From Clostridia bacterium (lineage in GTDB: Bacteria > Bacillota > Clostridia > Oscillospirales > Acutalibacteraceae): 64,000 bases of DNA. The stretch's first letter is position 1, and every line of letters starts with the position of its first letter. This document shows positions 16,107 to 25,093 of this stretch, one piece after another. Where the stretch lies: assembly GCA_017625095.1 (NCBI GenBank), contig JAGALQ010000040.1:42203-106202 (forward strand). Direction: 5' to 3'. The position numbers were made by a program, and so were the translations under genes. The notes beneath the pieces are model-generated. The model saw only the letters and a program-made list of their open reading frames with translations. It was not told the DNA's origin and ran no database searches.

Positions 16107-17048
16107 ATGTCGCTTTTTCTCGGTGTAGATACCAGTAATTATACAACATCTTTAGCTGCTGTTGATACAGTGAATATGACGGCGATTCAATCGAAGAAGT
16201 TGCTTCCTGTTGCTGAAGGCTCTCTCGGTTTGCGTCAGTCAGATGCTGTTTTTCATCATACAGTTCAGCTTCCTGTTCTTTTTGATAATCTTGCGGCAGA
16301 ATGCAGTCTTTCCGATGTAAAGGCTGTCGGTGTGTCTGTCAGTCCTCGCAGTGAAGAAGGCTCATATATGCCCTGTTTCCTCGCAGGTGTCAGTGCTTCA
16401 ACTGCTTTTGCATCTTCACGCGGACTCAATCTGCATCGCTTTTCACATCAGCAGGGTCATATAGCAGCTGCTCTTTTCTCAGCAGACAGACTCGATCTGC
16501 TGTCTGAAAAGTTTTTGGCTTTTCACGTGTCAGGCGGCACAACGGAAGCTGTTATAGTCAGCCCCGATAATGAAAACATTCTCAAAACTCAACTTGTTGC
16601 GACTTCGCTTGATCTTAAGGCGGGACAGGCTGTTGACCGTGTGGGAGTTGCGCTTGGGCTGCGTTTTCCTGCGGGCAAACAGCTTGATGAGCTCGCTTGC
16701 AGATGTGATGAAAAAATCAAGGTTAAACCCGTGATACGCGGCTGTGACTGCTCACTTTCGGGTATTGAAAACAAGTGCAAGAAGATGATTGCTGACGGTG
16801 TTGCGGCTGAAAAAGTCGCAAGATACTGCATAGAATATATCTGTGCTTCACTTGATGCAATGACTCAGGCTCTTTTAGATAAATACGGCAAAATGCCGCT
16901 TGTTTTTTCCGGTGGTGTTATGAGCAACAGCATTATCAGCAAAAGACTCGGTGAAAAATACGGTGCTGTGTTTGCTAAACCTGAATTTTCTTGCGATAAC
17001 GCTGTAGGAACTGCAGTTCTTACAGCAATAATGGAGAAAAGTTTATGA
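16107..17048 (+). CDS. TsaD/Kae1-like protein (divergent paralogue)
   Basis: The 313-residue ASKHA-fold protein resembles TsaD, the tRNA t6A threonylcarbamoyltransferase: N-terminal LGVDTSNYTTS, the metal-binding H114-x3-H118 (HQQGH), SGGTTEA, a GxAVDRVG region and a C-terminal SGGVMSN...CDNAVG with the third metal ligand Asp. It is shorter than usual TsaD (~335-340) and the sequence around the motifs is divergent. Clostridia often carry such a protein here between nusB and xseA, where folD sits in Bacillus. Whether it is the main TsaD or a paralogue cannot be decided from this window. Confidence 0.75.
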   Translation: MSLFLGVDTSNYTTSLAAVDTVNMTAIQSKKLLPVAEGSLGLRQSDAVFHHTVQLPVLFDNLAAECSLSDVKAVGVSVSPRSEEGSYMPCFLAGVSASTAFASSRGLNLHRFSHQQGHIAAALFSADRLDLLSEKFLAFHVSGGTTEAVIVSPDNENILKTQLVATSLDLKAGQAVDRVGVALGLRFPAGKQLDELACRCDEKIKVKPVIRGCDCSLSGIENKCKKMIADGVAAEKVARYCIEYICASLDAMTQALLDKYGKMPLVFSGGVMSNSIISKRLGEKYGAVFAKPEFSCDNAVGTAVLTAIMEKSL

Positions 17049-18253
17049 ATATTCCTGTCTTGACTGTAGGACAGATCAACACATATATTAAGTCGCTGCT
17101 TGACGGTGACCCTAATCTTAATAACGTTTTCCTTGTCGGTGAGATTTCCAATTTTACAAATCATTACCGCACAAGGCATTTCTATTTTACACTGAAGGAT
17201 CAGGAAGCAGCTATTAAAGCAGTAATGTTCCGAAGCTCCGCACAACGTCTTCGCTTTATGCCTGAAAACGGTATGCGCGTAATAATCAGAGGTCGCATAT
17301 CTGTTTTTGAACGTGACGGACAGTATCAGCTTTATGCTGATGATATGCAGCCTGACGGAATGGGTGCGCTTAATATTGCTTTCGAACAGCTCAAAGCAAA
17401 GCTTGAAGCGCAGGGGCTTTTTGATTCATCACGCAAAAAAGCGATTCCCGAAGTGCCTTCCAGAATCGGTGTTATAACTTCACCGACCGGTGCAGCTGTC
17501 AGAGATATAATAAACGTTCTTTCACGGCGTTTTCCTCTTGCAAAAATTGTTTTCTATCCTGTTCAGGTTCAGGGGGCCGAAGCTGCAGGACAGATTGCTC
17601 AGGCTCTTGATTTGTTTAATGCACATTCTGCAGCTGACGTGATTATTGTCGGCAGAGGCGGCGGTTCGATTGAAGACCTTTGGGCATTTAACGAGGAGAA
17701 AGTTGCCCTTGCCGTGAGCAGAAGTGAAATTCCCGTTATTTCAGCTGTCGGACACGAAACAGATTTTACAATATGCGATTTCGTTGCTGATCTTCGTGCG
17801 CCTACTCCGTCTGCTGCTGCGGAGATTGCTGTGCCTGATTGCCGAGAGCATTCAGCCTACATCAGGGGATTAAGAGCTCAGGCAGCTTCGTTGATTGCTA
17901 ATAATATCGCTCAGCAGAAAGCTTATGTTAACGCACTTTCTGACAGCCGCGTTTTACGCAATCCATTGGCAACTGTTGAAAACGGCAGACAGGTTCTCGA
18001 TATGAACCTCAACCGTCTGCTTGCTGCGGAAAGAGAAATATATAACGAAAAATCAATTAGTTTTGCATCCTGCTGTGCAAAACTTGATGCGCTGAGTCCG
18101 CTTAAAGTACTCTCGAGAGGATATGCGGCTGTTTATTCTGAAGGTAAGGTTGTGGGAAGCGCATCGGATGTGGATACAGAAAAAGACATAACAATTCGCT
18201 TTCATGACGGTGAAGTCGAATGTAAGCCAATTAACAAATCAATTAACGGATAA
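17045..18253 (+). CDS. xseA: Exodeoxyribonuclease VII large subunit
   Basis: The 402-residue protein has an N-terminal OB-fold (NVFLVGEISNFTNH, RIHF-like FYFTLKD) and the catalytic core motifs RIGVITSPTGAAVRDI, GRGGGSIEDLWAFN and SAVGHETDFTICD. XseA with XseB degrades single-stranded DNA in both directions. The start overlaps the preceding stop (ATGA), showing tight coupling. Confidence 0.95.
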   Translation: MNIPVLTVGQINTYIKSLLDGDPNLNNVFLVGEISNFTNHYRTRHFYFTLKDQEAAIKAVMFRSSAQRLRFMPENGMRVIIRGRISVFERDGQYQLYADDMQPDGMGALNIAFEQLKAKLEAQGLFDSSRKKAIPEVPSRIGVITSPTGAAVRDIINVLSRRFPLAKIVFYPVQVQGAEAAGQIAQALDLFNAHSAADVIIVGRGGGSIEDLWAFNEEKVALAVSRSEIPVISAVGHETDFTICDFVADLRAPTPSAAAEIAVPDCREHSAYIRGLRAQAASLIANNIAQQKAYVNALSDSRVLRNPLATVENGRQVLDMNLNRLLAAEREIYNEKSISFASCCAKLDALSPLKVLSRGYAAVYSEGKVVGSASDVDTEKDITIRFHDGEVECKPINKSING

Positions 18254-18264
18254 GGTGAAACTCA

Positions 18265-18474
18265 ATGGAAAAGATGACCTATGAAAAGGCTCTTGCGAAG
18301 CTTGAAAAAATAGTTGATCAGCTTGAGCAGGGCAGTATTCCGCTTGAAAAATCGCTTGAATTATATGAAGAGGCAAATGAACTTGCTCTCTACTGTAAGA
18401 ATTGTCTTGATAATGCCGAGCAGAGAATAGTGAGGTTAACAAAAGACGGTACGGAGGAAGACGGCATTGAATAA
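18265..18474 (+). CDS. xseB: Exodeoxyribonuclease VII small subunit
   Basis: A 69-residue helical protein starting TYEKALAKLEKIVDQLEQG with SLELYEEA, the XseB signature. It lies 11 bp after xseA. Several small subunits bind each large subunit to form the active nuclease. Confidence 0.94.
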   Translation: MEKMTYEKALAKLEKIVDQLEQGSIPLEKSLELYEEANELALYCKNCLDNAEQRIVRLTKDGTEEDGIE

Positions 18475-19345
18475 TAACGATCTTGCTAATTCATATATTA
18501 AACTGATAAATTCTGCACTGGAAGATTACGTTCAGTTCACAGGTGATGAAGAGGACAGAGTTACTGAAGCGATGCTTTACAGCCTTAAGATAGGCGGTAA
18601 GAGAGTAAGACCGATGCTTGTGCTTGAGTTTTGCAGAGTCTGCGGCGGTGATGTTAATCTTGCTTTACCTTTTGCCTGTGCACTGGAAATGATTCACACA
18701 TATTCTCTTATTCATGATGATCTTCCGTGTATGGATGATGATGATTTCAGACGGGGAATGCCGTCTTGTCATAAAAAATATGATTATGCAACAGCACTTC
18801 TTGCCGGTGACGGTTTGCTGACTCTTGCTTTTTCTGTTGTATCAGGCGCTCAGTTGCCGTCAGAGAAGGTTGTTAAAGCTGTTAAGCTGCTTGCCGATTG
18901 CGCGGGATATCGCGGTATGATAGGCGGACAGACAATGGATCTTCAGCACGAAGGTCAGAGTATTACTGTTGAACAGTTGCGTAAAACGGATGCTCTCAAG
19001 ACGGGTAAGCTAATTTATGCTGCTTGTGTTCTTGGCTGTATTGCCGCGTCTGCGGACGAAAAAGCGATTGAAGCTGCTAAGATTTATGCCGAGAATATCG
19101 GTCTTGCTTTTCAGATTGTTGATGATGTTCTTGATATTACCTCAACTGCTGAAGAATTGGGCAAGCCGATCGGCAGTGATGAGAGTAACGGTAAGTCCAC
19201 GTATCCTGCTCTTCTCGGTTTTGAAAAGTCAAAGGCACTGGTTGCTCAGCTGACTGATGAAGCGGTTGCTGCAGTTTCTGTTTTCGGAGAAAAAGGCGCA
19301 TTTCTTGCAGACTATGCAAGAAAGCTTTCCGTACGTACAAAATAA
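18467..19345 (+). CDS. ispA: Polyprenyl diphosphate synthase (farnesyl-PP synthase type)
   Basis: A 292-residue all-helical trans-prenyltransferase. The first Asp-rich motif is DDLPCMDDDD near 85, with the GKRVRP substrate-binding motif before it; the second is QIVDDVLD. Start is TTG 18467, 9 bp after GGAGG and overlapping the xseB stop. It condenses isopentenyl-PP with allylic diphosphates, feeding undecaprenyl and quinone synthesis, and sits directly before dxs of the same pathway. Confidence 0.93.
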   Translation: MNNNDLANSYIKLINSALEDYVQFTGDEEDRVTEAMLYSLKIGGKRVRPMLVLEFCRVCGGDVNLALPFACALEMIHTYSLIHDDLPCMDDDDFRRGMPSCHKKYDYATALLAGDGLLTLAFSVVSGAQLPSEKVVKAVKLLADCAGYRGMIGGQTMDLQHEGQSITVEQLRKTDALKTGKLIYAACVLGCIAASADEKAIEAAKIYAENIGLAFQIVDDVLDITSTAEELGKPIGSDESNGKSTYPALLGFEKSKALVAQLTDEAVAAVSVFGEKGAFLADYARKLSVRTK

Positions 19346-19365
19346 AAGCTTTTCGGAGCGTAAAA

Positions 19366-21231
19366 ATGGATAATTCGATTTTGAAAAACATAAAATCACC
19401 TGATGATATAAAAAATCTCAGCTTTGAACAGCTGGACGAGCTTTCATCACAGATCAGGAAGGAACTTATAGCTACCGTTGCAAACAACGGCGGCCATCTT
19501 GCGTCGAACCTCGGTGTGGTTGAACTCACTGTTGCTCTGCACAAATGCTTTGATTCACCTAAAGATAAGTTTGTGTTTGACGTAGGCCATCAGATTTATA
19601 CACATAAACTTCTGACAGGAAGATATGATCGCTTTCACACACTCAGAACCGAGGGTGGTATATCCGGCTTTCCTCGTCCGTCAGAAAGTGAACATGACAC
19701 GTTTTTCTCAGGTCACAGCAGCACGTCGATATCTTCTGCATACGGTATAAGTGTTTCCGAACTTCTCAAAGGTTCAAAAAACTATACGGTTGCAGTTATC
19801 GGTGACGGAGCTTTTACGGGTGGTCTTGCTTATGAAGCAATCAATAATGTCGGCAGAAACCGTGATGCAAAGTTGATTGTTATTCTGAATGATAACGAGA
19901 TGTCTATATCACAGAATGTCGGCTCTGTTTCAAAGTATCTTACAAATATCCGAACAACAAAGCAGTATTTCCGCCTTAAAGCAGGTCTTGAGAGAACGCT
20001 TAACCATATCCCTCTTGTCGGAAGAAGCCTGTCAGCAGGTGTATACAAATTAAAAACGGCTGTGAAAAACAAACTCTACAACAGCAATATGTTCGAAGAC
20101 CTCGGCTTCAGATATATGGGTCCGGTTGACGGACATAATATAAAAAAACTCACAGAGGTTCTTGAAGAGGCAAAGAATATAGACCGTCCCGTGCTGCTTC
20201 ACGTGCATACAAAAAAGGGTAAGGGATATGAACTTGCTGAACAGAATCCCAGTGTTTTCCACGGTATATCAAAGTTTGATACCGATACAGGTGAAACCGT
20301 TTCAAAGGGCGCGAATTTTTCAGATGAATTCGGAAAGTATCTTTGTGATCTGGCTTCAAAAGACAGCAGAATCTGTGCAATAACTGCGGCAATGTCTTTG
20401 GGCACGGGTCTCAGCGAATATGCTCAGAATTTTTCAGACCGTTTCTTTGATGTCGGCATTGCAGAGGAACACGCGGTTGTTTTTGCTTCGGGTCTTGCAA
20501 AGGGCGGTATGGTGCCGTTTTTCGTGGTATACTCAACGTTTTTACAGCGTTGCTACGATCAGCTTATTCACGATGCGGCTTTACAGAAACAAAAGATGAT
20601 TATTGCTGTTGACCGTGCGGGTTTTGTAGGCGAAGACGGTGAAACGCACCAGGGGATTTTTGATGTTGCGTTTATGAACACGATATCAAATTTCACGATT
20701 TATGCTCCGTCAACCTATGATGAACTTCGCAAGGATATGTTCAAAGCAGTCTATAAAGACAGTAATGTTATTGCAATCCGCTATCCGAGAGGCGGCGAGT
20801 GTGAGATTCCCGATGATTTCACTCCGACACACGATGTTTTTGACATATACGGTGATGAGGATGCCGATGTTTCTCTTGTGACTTACGGCAGAATTTTCGG
20901 TAACGCATGTAAGGCATATAAATTGCTCAAAAAACAGAATAAGAGTATAAGAGTTGTAAAGCTCAATAAAATTAAACCGCTTGATGCATCAATAATTGAA
21001 GTGCTCAAAAACAGCCGCAGTATTTTCTTTTTCGAGGAAGGAATACAAAACGGTGGTGTTGGTGAAAAGCTGGCACTTCGTTTGCTCGAGGCAGGATATA
21101 AAGGTGATTATAAACTTACAGCTGTCGATTACTGCTTTGTTGAGCAGGGCAGCGTTGAGTCTACAATCAGAAAAAATAATTTAGATACTCAGTCTATGGT
21201 TGATATTGTCGGAGGTGCATTTGATGAGTGA
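19366..21231 (+). CDS. dxs: 1-deoxy-D-xylulose-5-phosphate synthase
   Basis: The 621-residue thiamine-diphosphate enzyme shows FDVGHQIYTHKLLTGR, the ThDP motif GDGAFTGGLAYEAINN, DVGIAEEHAVVFASG and RAGFVGEDGETHQG with the catalytic His. It condenses pyruvate and glyceraldehyde-3-P, the entry step of the MEP isoprenoid route. Full length. Its end overlaps tlyA by 8 bp. Confidence 0.97.
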   Translation: MDNSILKNIKSPDDIKNLSFEQLDELSSQIRKELIATVANNGGHLASNLGVVELTVALHKCFDSPKDKFVFDVGHQIYTHKLLTGRYDRFHTLRTEGGISGFPRPSESEHDTFFSGHSSTSISSAYGISVSELLKGSKNYTVAVIGDGAFTGGLAYEAINNVGRNRDAKLIVILNDNEMSISQNVGSVSKYLTNIRTTKQYFRLKAGLERTLNHIPLVGRSLSAGVYKLKTAVKNKLYNSNMFEDLGFRYMGPVDGHNIKKLTEVLEEAKNIDRPVLLHVHTKKGKGYELAEQNPSVFHGISKFDTDTGETVSKGANFSDEFGKYLCDLASKDSRICAITAAMSLGTGLSEYAQNFSDRFFDVGIAEEHAVVFASGLAKGGMVPFFVVYSTFLQRCYDQLIHDAALQKQKMIIAVDRAGFVGEDGETHQGIFDVAFMNTISNFTIYAPSTYDELRKDMFKAVYKDSNVIAIRYPRGGECEIPDDFTPTHDVFDIYGDEDADVSLVTYGRIFGNACKAYKLLKKQNKSIRVVKLNKIKPLDASIIEVLKNSRSIFFFEEGIQNGGVGEKLALRLLEAGYKGDYKLTAVDYCFVEQGSVESTIRKNNLDTQSMVDIVGGAFDE

Positions 21232-22030
21232 GAAAAAACGTCTTGATACTGCGCTTTTTGAACTCGGATTCACCGAAAGCCGTGAAAAAGCCAAGGCGCT
21301 GATTATGGCGGGTCAGGTTTATGTCAACGGTCAGAAATCGTTAAAAGCAGGCGATGATATCAAGCCTGATGACAAAATTGAAGTCCGTGGCGAAAAAATG
21401 CCTTTTGTAAGCCGCGGCGGATATAAGCTTGATAAGGCGATGAAATCATTTAATCTCTCGCTCGACGGCAAAATATGTATGGATGTCGGTGCTTCAACCG
21501 GCGGCTTCACAGACTGTATGCTGATGAATGGTGCCGTTAAGGTTTACTCTATTGATGTCGGTTACGGGCAGCTTGCATGGAAACTTCGCAGTGACAGCCG
21601 TGTTATTAACCTTGAACGCACAAATTTCCGTTACGTTACACGTGAACAAGTGCCCGATGAAATTGACTTTTCAAGTGTCGATGTTTCATTTATTTCACTC
21701 AAACTGATTTTGCCGGTTATGTTCACACTCCTGAGCTATGATGGTGAAGCTGTCTGTCTTGTCAAGCCTCAGTTTGAAGCAGGCAGAGAAAAAATCGGCA
21801 AAAAAGGTGTTGTGCGTGACAAGGGTGTTCACCTTGAAGTTATTGAAAAATGCATTGGTTACGCACGTGAAAACGGATTTAAGATCAAAGGTCTTGACTT
21901 TTCACCGGTGAAAGGTCCCGAAGGTAATATAGAATATTTACTTTACATAACCAAACAAGAGTTTGTGGAGCAGGAAATTTATCCTGAGGCTGTCGTTGAA
22001 AGCTCTCACAGCACTCTTGATAAGGAATAA
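21224..22030 (+). CDS. tlyA: TlyA family rRNA methyltransferase / S4-domain protein
   Basis: ATG 21224 follows GGAGG (21211-21215); 268 residues. An N-terminal S4 RNA-binding domain (RLDTALFELGFTESREKAK) precedes a Rossmann methyltransferase with the SAM motif MDVGASTGGFTDC. TlyA 2'-O-methylates cytidines in 16S and/or 23S rRNA. In Clostridia and Bacillus it follows dxs, as here. Confidence 0.93.
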   Translation: MSEKKRLDTALFELGFTESREKAKALIMAGQVYVNGQKSLKAGDDIKPDDKIEVRGEKMPFVSRGGYKLDKAMKSFNLSLDGKICMDVGASTGGFTDCMLMNGAVKVYSIDVGYGQLAWKLRSDSRVINLERTNFRYVTREQVPDEIDFSSVDVSFISLKLILPVMFTLLSYDGEAVCLVKPQFEAGREKIGKKGVVRDKGVHLEVIEKCIGYARENGFKIKGLDFSPVKGPEGNIEYLLYITKQEFVEQEIYPEAVVESSHSTLDKE

Positions 22031-22040
22031 GGTGACTGAT

Positions 22041-22898
22041 ATGAAAATTGCGGTCATACCGAATTTGACAAGAGAATATGCGCTGAAGACTACAAAAGAT
22101 GTCGTTCTTCAGCTCAATAAATATGATGCCGAAATTATAATTGCCGATTACGCTGCGGATGAGATGGAAGGGACTGAAAATGTCAGGTTTGCGCCTATGC
22201 AGTCTGCAATCGAAGAATGTGATGCAGTAATTGCAATCGGCGGGGATGGCACGATTCTTCATTCCGGCAAAATTGCGGCTTCTTATTCTAAACCGATACT
22301 CGGTATCAATGCAGGCAGACTTGCATTTATGGCAGGTCTTGAACGTCACGAGCTTGATTTGCTTGACAATCTTATCAGCGGCAACTATGCAACCGATAAG
22401 CGTATGATGCTTGACGTTATGATTTTTGATGAAAGCGGCATGTGTGTCAATCGCTTTAACTGTATTAACGATGCAGTTTTTGTTCGTCACATTAATAGAA
22501 CCATTATCGAGGTTACTGTTGAGAGCAACGGCAGACTTATTAATAACTACTGGGGTGACGGTGTTATATTTGCTACACCTACCGGTTCAACCGCTTATTC
22601 GCTTTCTGCAGGAGGTCCCGTTGTTGACCCGACAATTGAGAGTATAATTCTGACTCCTGTTTGCACCCACTCTCTCTTCAGCCATCCTATTATATTCAGG
22701 GCTGATGAGAGAATGTGTGTTTATGCAACAAAAGATGATGAAAATGAACTTTGCGTGTCTTGTGACGGCGAGCCGCCTATATTAATCGGTGCAGGCTGCA
22801 GTGTTGTTGTTCAAAAGGCTTCAATAACCGCAGACTTTATTAGAATAAAATCCGATAGCTTTATTGAAATACTCAATACAAAAATGCTTCATCCGTAA
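22041..22898 (+). CDS. nadK: NAD kinase
   Basis: ATG 22041 follows AAGGTGA; 285 residues. The catalytic GGDGT motif (AIGGDGTILH) and the downstream NDAVF and TPTGSTAYSLSAGGP segments identify the NAD kinase family, which makes NADP from NAD. Ten bases separate it from tlyA. Confidence 0.95.
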   Translation: MKIAVIPNLTREYALKTTKDVVLQLNKYDAEIIIADYAADEMEGTENVRFAPMQSAIEECDAVIAIGGDGTILHSGKIAASYSKPILGINAGRLAFMAGLERHELDLLDNLISGNYATDKRMMLDVMIFDESGMCVNRFNCINDAVFVRHINRTIIEVTVESNGRLINNYWGDGVIFATPTGSTAYSLSAGGPVVDPTIESIILTPVCTHSLFSHPIIFRADERMCVYATKDDENELCVSCDGEPPILIGAGCSVVVQKASITADFIRIKSDSFIEILNTKMLHP

Positions 22899-22910
22899 GG
22901 AGATGTGATT

Positions 22911-23363
22911 ATGAAAAAGAAAAGACTTGAACTTATTCTTAAAACTATCGAGCAGCAGGATATCGCTACTCAGGAGGAGTTGCTTGTAGCTCTTCGCGAG
23001 CATGGCCTTGATGTTACTCAGGCAACAGTGTCGCGAGATATCAAGGAGCTTGGTCTTATAAAGTCTATGAGTCACAGCGGCAGATACAGATATTCTGCGC
23101 CGAAGAAAGTGTCGACTGAGGCTGCCAAGAACTTTCATAACATCATTGCACCGTCTGTTCTCTGGGTGGATTATGCGATGAACACTGTAGTGATAAAGTG
23201 TTATGCAGGTATGGCACAGGCTGTTTGTGCAGCGATTGATACGATGGAGCTTAACGGCGTTGTCGGCACACTTGCAGGTGACGATACAATTTTTGTTCTT
23301 TGCAGAAACGAAGAACTTGCTGTTGTGTTTATGAACAACGTAAGGAATATGTTAACCAAGTAA
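22911..23363 (+). CDS. argR: Arginine repressor ArgR/AhrC
   Basis: ATG 22911 lies 8 bp after TAAGGAG; 150 residues. The N-terminal winged helix (VTQATVSRDIKELGLIK) binds ARG boxes and the C-terminal domain (GTLAGDDTIFVLCR) binds arginine and forms hexamers. The location next to recN is shared with Bacillus ahrC. Confidence 0.95.
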   Translation: MKKKRLELILKTIEQQDIATQEELLVALREHGLDVTQATVSRDIKELGLIKSMSHSGRYRYSAPKKVSTEAAKNFHNIIAPSVLWVDYAMNTVVIKCYAGMAQAVCAAIDTMELNGVVGTLAGDDTIFVLCRNEELAVVFMNNVRNMLTK

Positions 23364-23383
23364 TTTATTGAAGAGGTGGAGAA

Positions 23384-25048
23384 ATGCTCCATAACCTTAA
23401 AATTGAAAATGTTGCTATAATTGAGAGTGCTGATATATATTTTAATGACGGTCTCAATATTATGACAGGTGAAACAGGTGCGGGTAAATCAATTATTATT
23501 GATTCTATCAACGCTGTTTTGGGAGAACGTACATCACGCGAACTTGTCAGAACCGGTTGCACAAAAGCTTCTGTCACAGCAACTTTTAAATCAGAAAATA
23601 AAAACATTTCTTTGATACTTGATGAGCTCGGCGTTGAAACCGATCCCGACGGTATGCTTATTATCCGCCGTACAATATCGACTGACGGAAAAAATACCTG
23701 CAGGATAAACGGCACACCTGTTACCGTAGGTATGCTTAAGACATTAGGACGTGAACTTATTAACATTCACGGTCAGCACGACAGTCAGAAACTGCTTGAC
23801 CCGGAAAGTCACTATGTTTTTGTTGATGAGCTTGCCGGTAACGCGGATTTGCTGAGTGAATACCGTGAGCAGTATAATGAGCTTGTTTCGCTTAGGCGCA
23901 GAATTTCTTCTCTTATTACGGATGACGAAGAGAAAAACAGAAAAATCGAGCTGCTCAATTATCAGATAAGTGAAATAGAAAATGCTCAGCTTTCTGTTGG
24001 TGAGATGGATGAGCTTCGTTCAACAAAAACATTTTACCGAAATATCGAAAAAATTATCTCAGGTGTAAATGAAGCTTATCAGCTTCTCAGCGGCAATGAT
24101 GAAACGCCGGGAGCTGTACAGGAAGCTAAGATGGCAGCATCACGACTTAATACTGTTTCTGAATTTTCTGCTGATATCAGCGAGAACAGCCGTCTTATGC
24201 ACGATGTTGCATATCAGCTTGAAGATATGGAAGACAGGCTGCGTTCTTCGCTTGATGAACTCGAATATGACCCTGAGTATGTTTCGCAGGTCGAAGCAAG
24301 GCTTGATTATCTCAACAAACTCAGCAAAAAATACGGTGCTGATGAAGAGGCGATGCTTGATTATTGCGAAAGATGTAAAGCCGAAAGGCAGGAAATTGAG
24401 TTTTCTGATGTGAAGCTGGCTGAGCTTCAGGCAGAAGAGAAACTGCTTTTCGAAAAGGTTGTCGCCTTATCGGAAGAAATTACTCGTGTTCGTACAGTAA
24501 CATCTAAGGATTTTGCGGCAAAAGTATGCAGTGAGTTAAGCTTTCTCGACATGCCCGGTGTTGTGTTTGAGGTTGTTATAAATAAAACTGACCTTGGTGA
24601 AAACGGTGCTGATGAGCTTGAGTTTTTGATTTCTCCCAATGCAGGAGAAAATCCGAAACCTCTTGCAAAAATCGCATCGGGCGGTGAGCTTTCGCGTATT
24701 ATGCTTGCAATCAAGAACGTTCTTTCTGATAAAGACGGCACTGAAACCTTGATTTTTGATGAAATTGATACAGGTGTCAGCGGACGTGCTGCAGTTAAGC
24801 TCGGCAAAAAGCTTCACGAGGTTTCAAAAGGCAGGCAAGTGCTTTGCGTAACTCACCTTGCTCAGATTGCCTGTCAGGCTGACCATCATTTTGAAATAAG
24901 CAAAGCAACGCACGAAGGAAAAACATTCACAAGTGTTACCGCTCTTGACAGAGATGGCAGGAAATATGAGCTTGCAAGAATAATCGGCGGAGAAACTGTT
25001 ACGCAGACACAGCTTGATATGGCTGAGGAAATGTTGACAAAGATATAA
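23384..25048 (+). CDS. recN: DNA repair protein RecN
   Basis: A 554-residue SMC-like ATPase: Walker A GETGAGKS near 30, HGQHDSQKLLD, a central coiled coil (~150-370), the ABC signature ASGGELSR and Walker B LIFDEIDTGVSG. It organises double-strand-break ends during recombination. In most Clostridia spoIVB and spo0A follow; here tyrS follows. Confidence 0.96.
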   Translation: MLHNLKIENVAIIESADIYFNDGLNIMTGETGAGKSIIIDSINAVLGERTSRELVRTGCTKASVTATFKSENKNISLILDELGVETDPDGMLIIRRTISTDGKNTCRINGTPVTVGMLKTLGRELINIHGQHDSQKLLDPESHYVFVDELAGNADLLSEYREQYNELVSLRRRISSLITDDEEKNRKIELLNYQISEIENAQLSVGEMDELRSTKTFYRNIEKIISGVNEAYQLLSGNDETPGAVQEAKMAASRLNTVSEFSADISENSRLMHDVAYQLEDMEDRLRSSLDELEYDPEYVSQVEARLDYLNKLSKKYGADEEAMLDYCERCKAERQEIEFSDVKLAELQAEEKLLFEKVVALSEEITRVRTVTSKDFAAKVCSELSFLDMPGVVFEVVINKTDLGENGADELEFLISPNAGENPKPLAKIASGGELSRIMLAIKNVLSDKDGTETLIFDEIDTGVSGRAAVKLGKKLHEVSKGRQVLCVTHLAQIACQADHHFEISKATHEGKTFTSVTALDRDGRKYELARIIGGETVTQTQLDMAEEMLTKI

Positions 25049-25093
25049 ATTTAGTATATTATCAATAAGTATTTTTATCGGAGGATTTTAAAA

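Noticed and set aside
21963-22040. Longer N-terminus for NAD kinase
   Set aside because: It would overlap the end of tlyA by 68 bp without an RBS; ATG 22041 has AAGGTGA and begins at the conserved fold.
25049-25093. T-box leader for tyrS
   Set aside because: 45 bp is far too short. The asnS gap (18 bp) is also too short.
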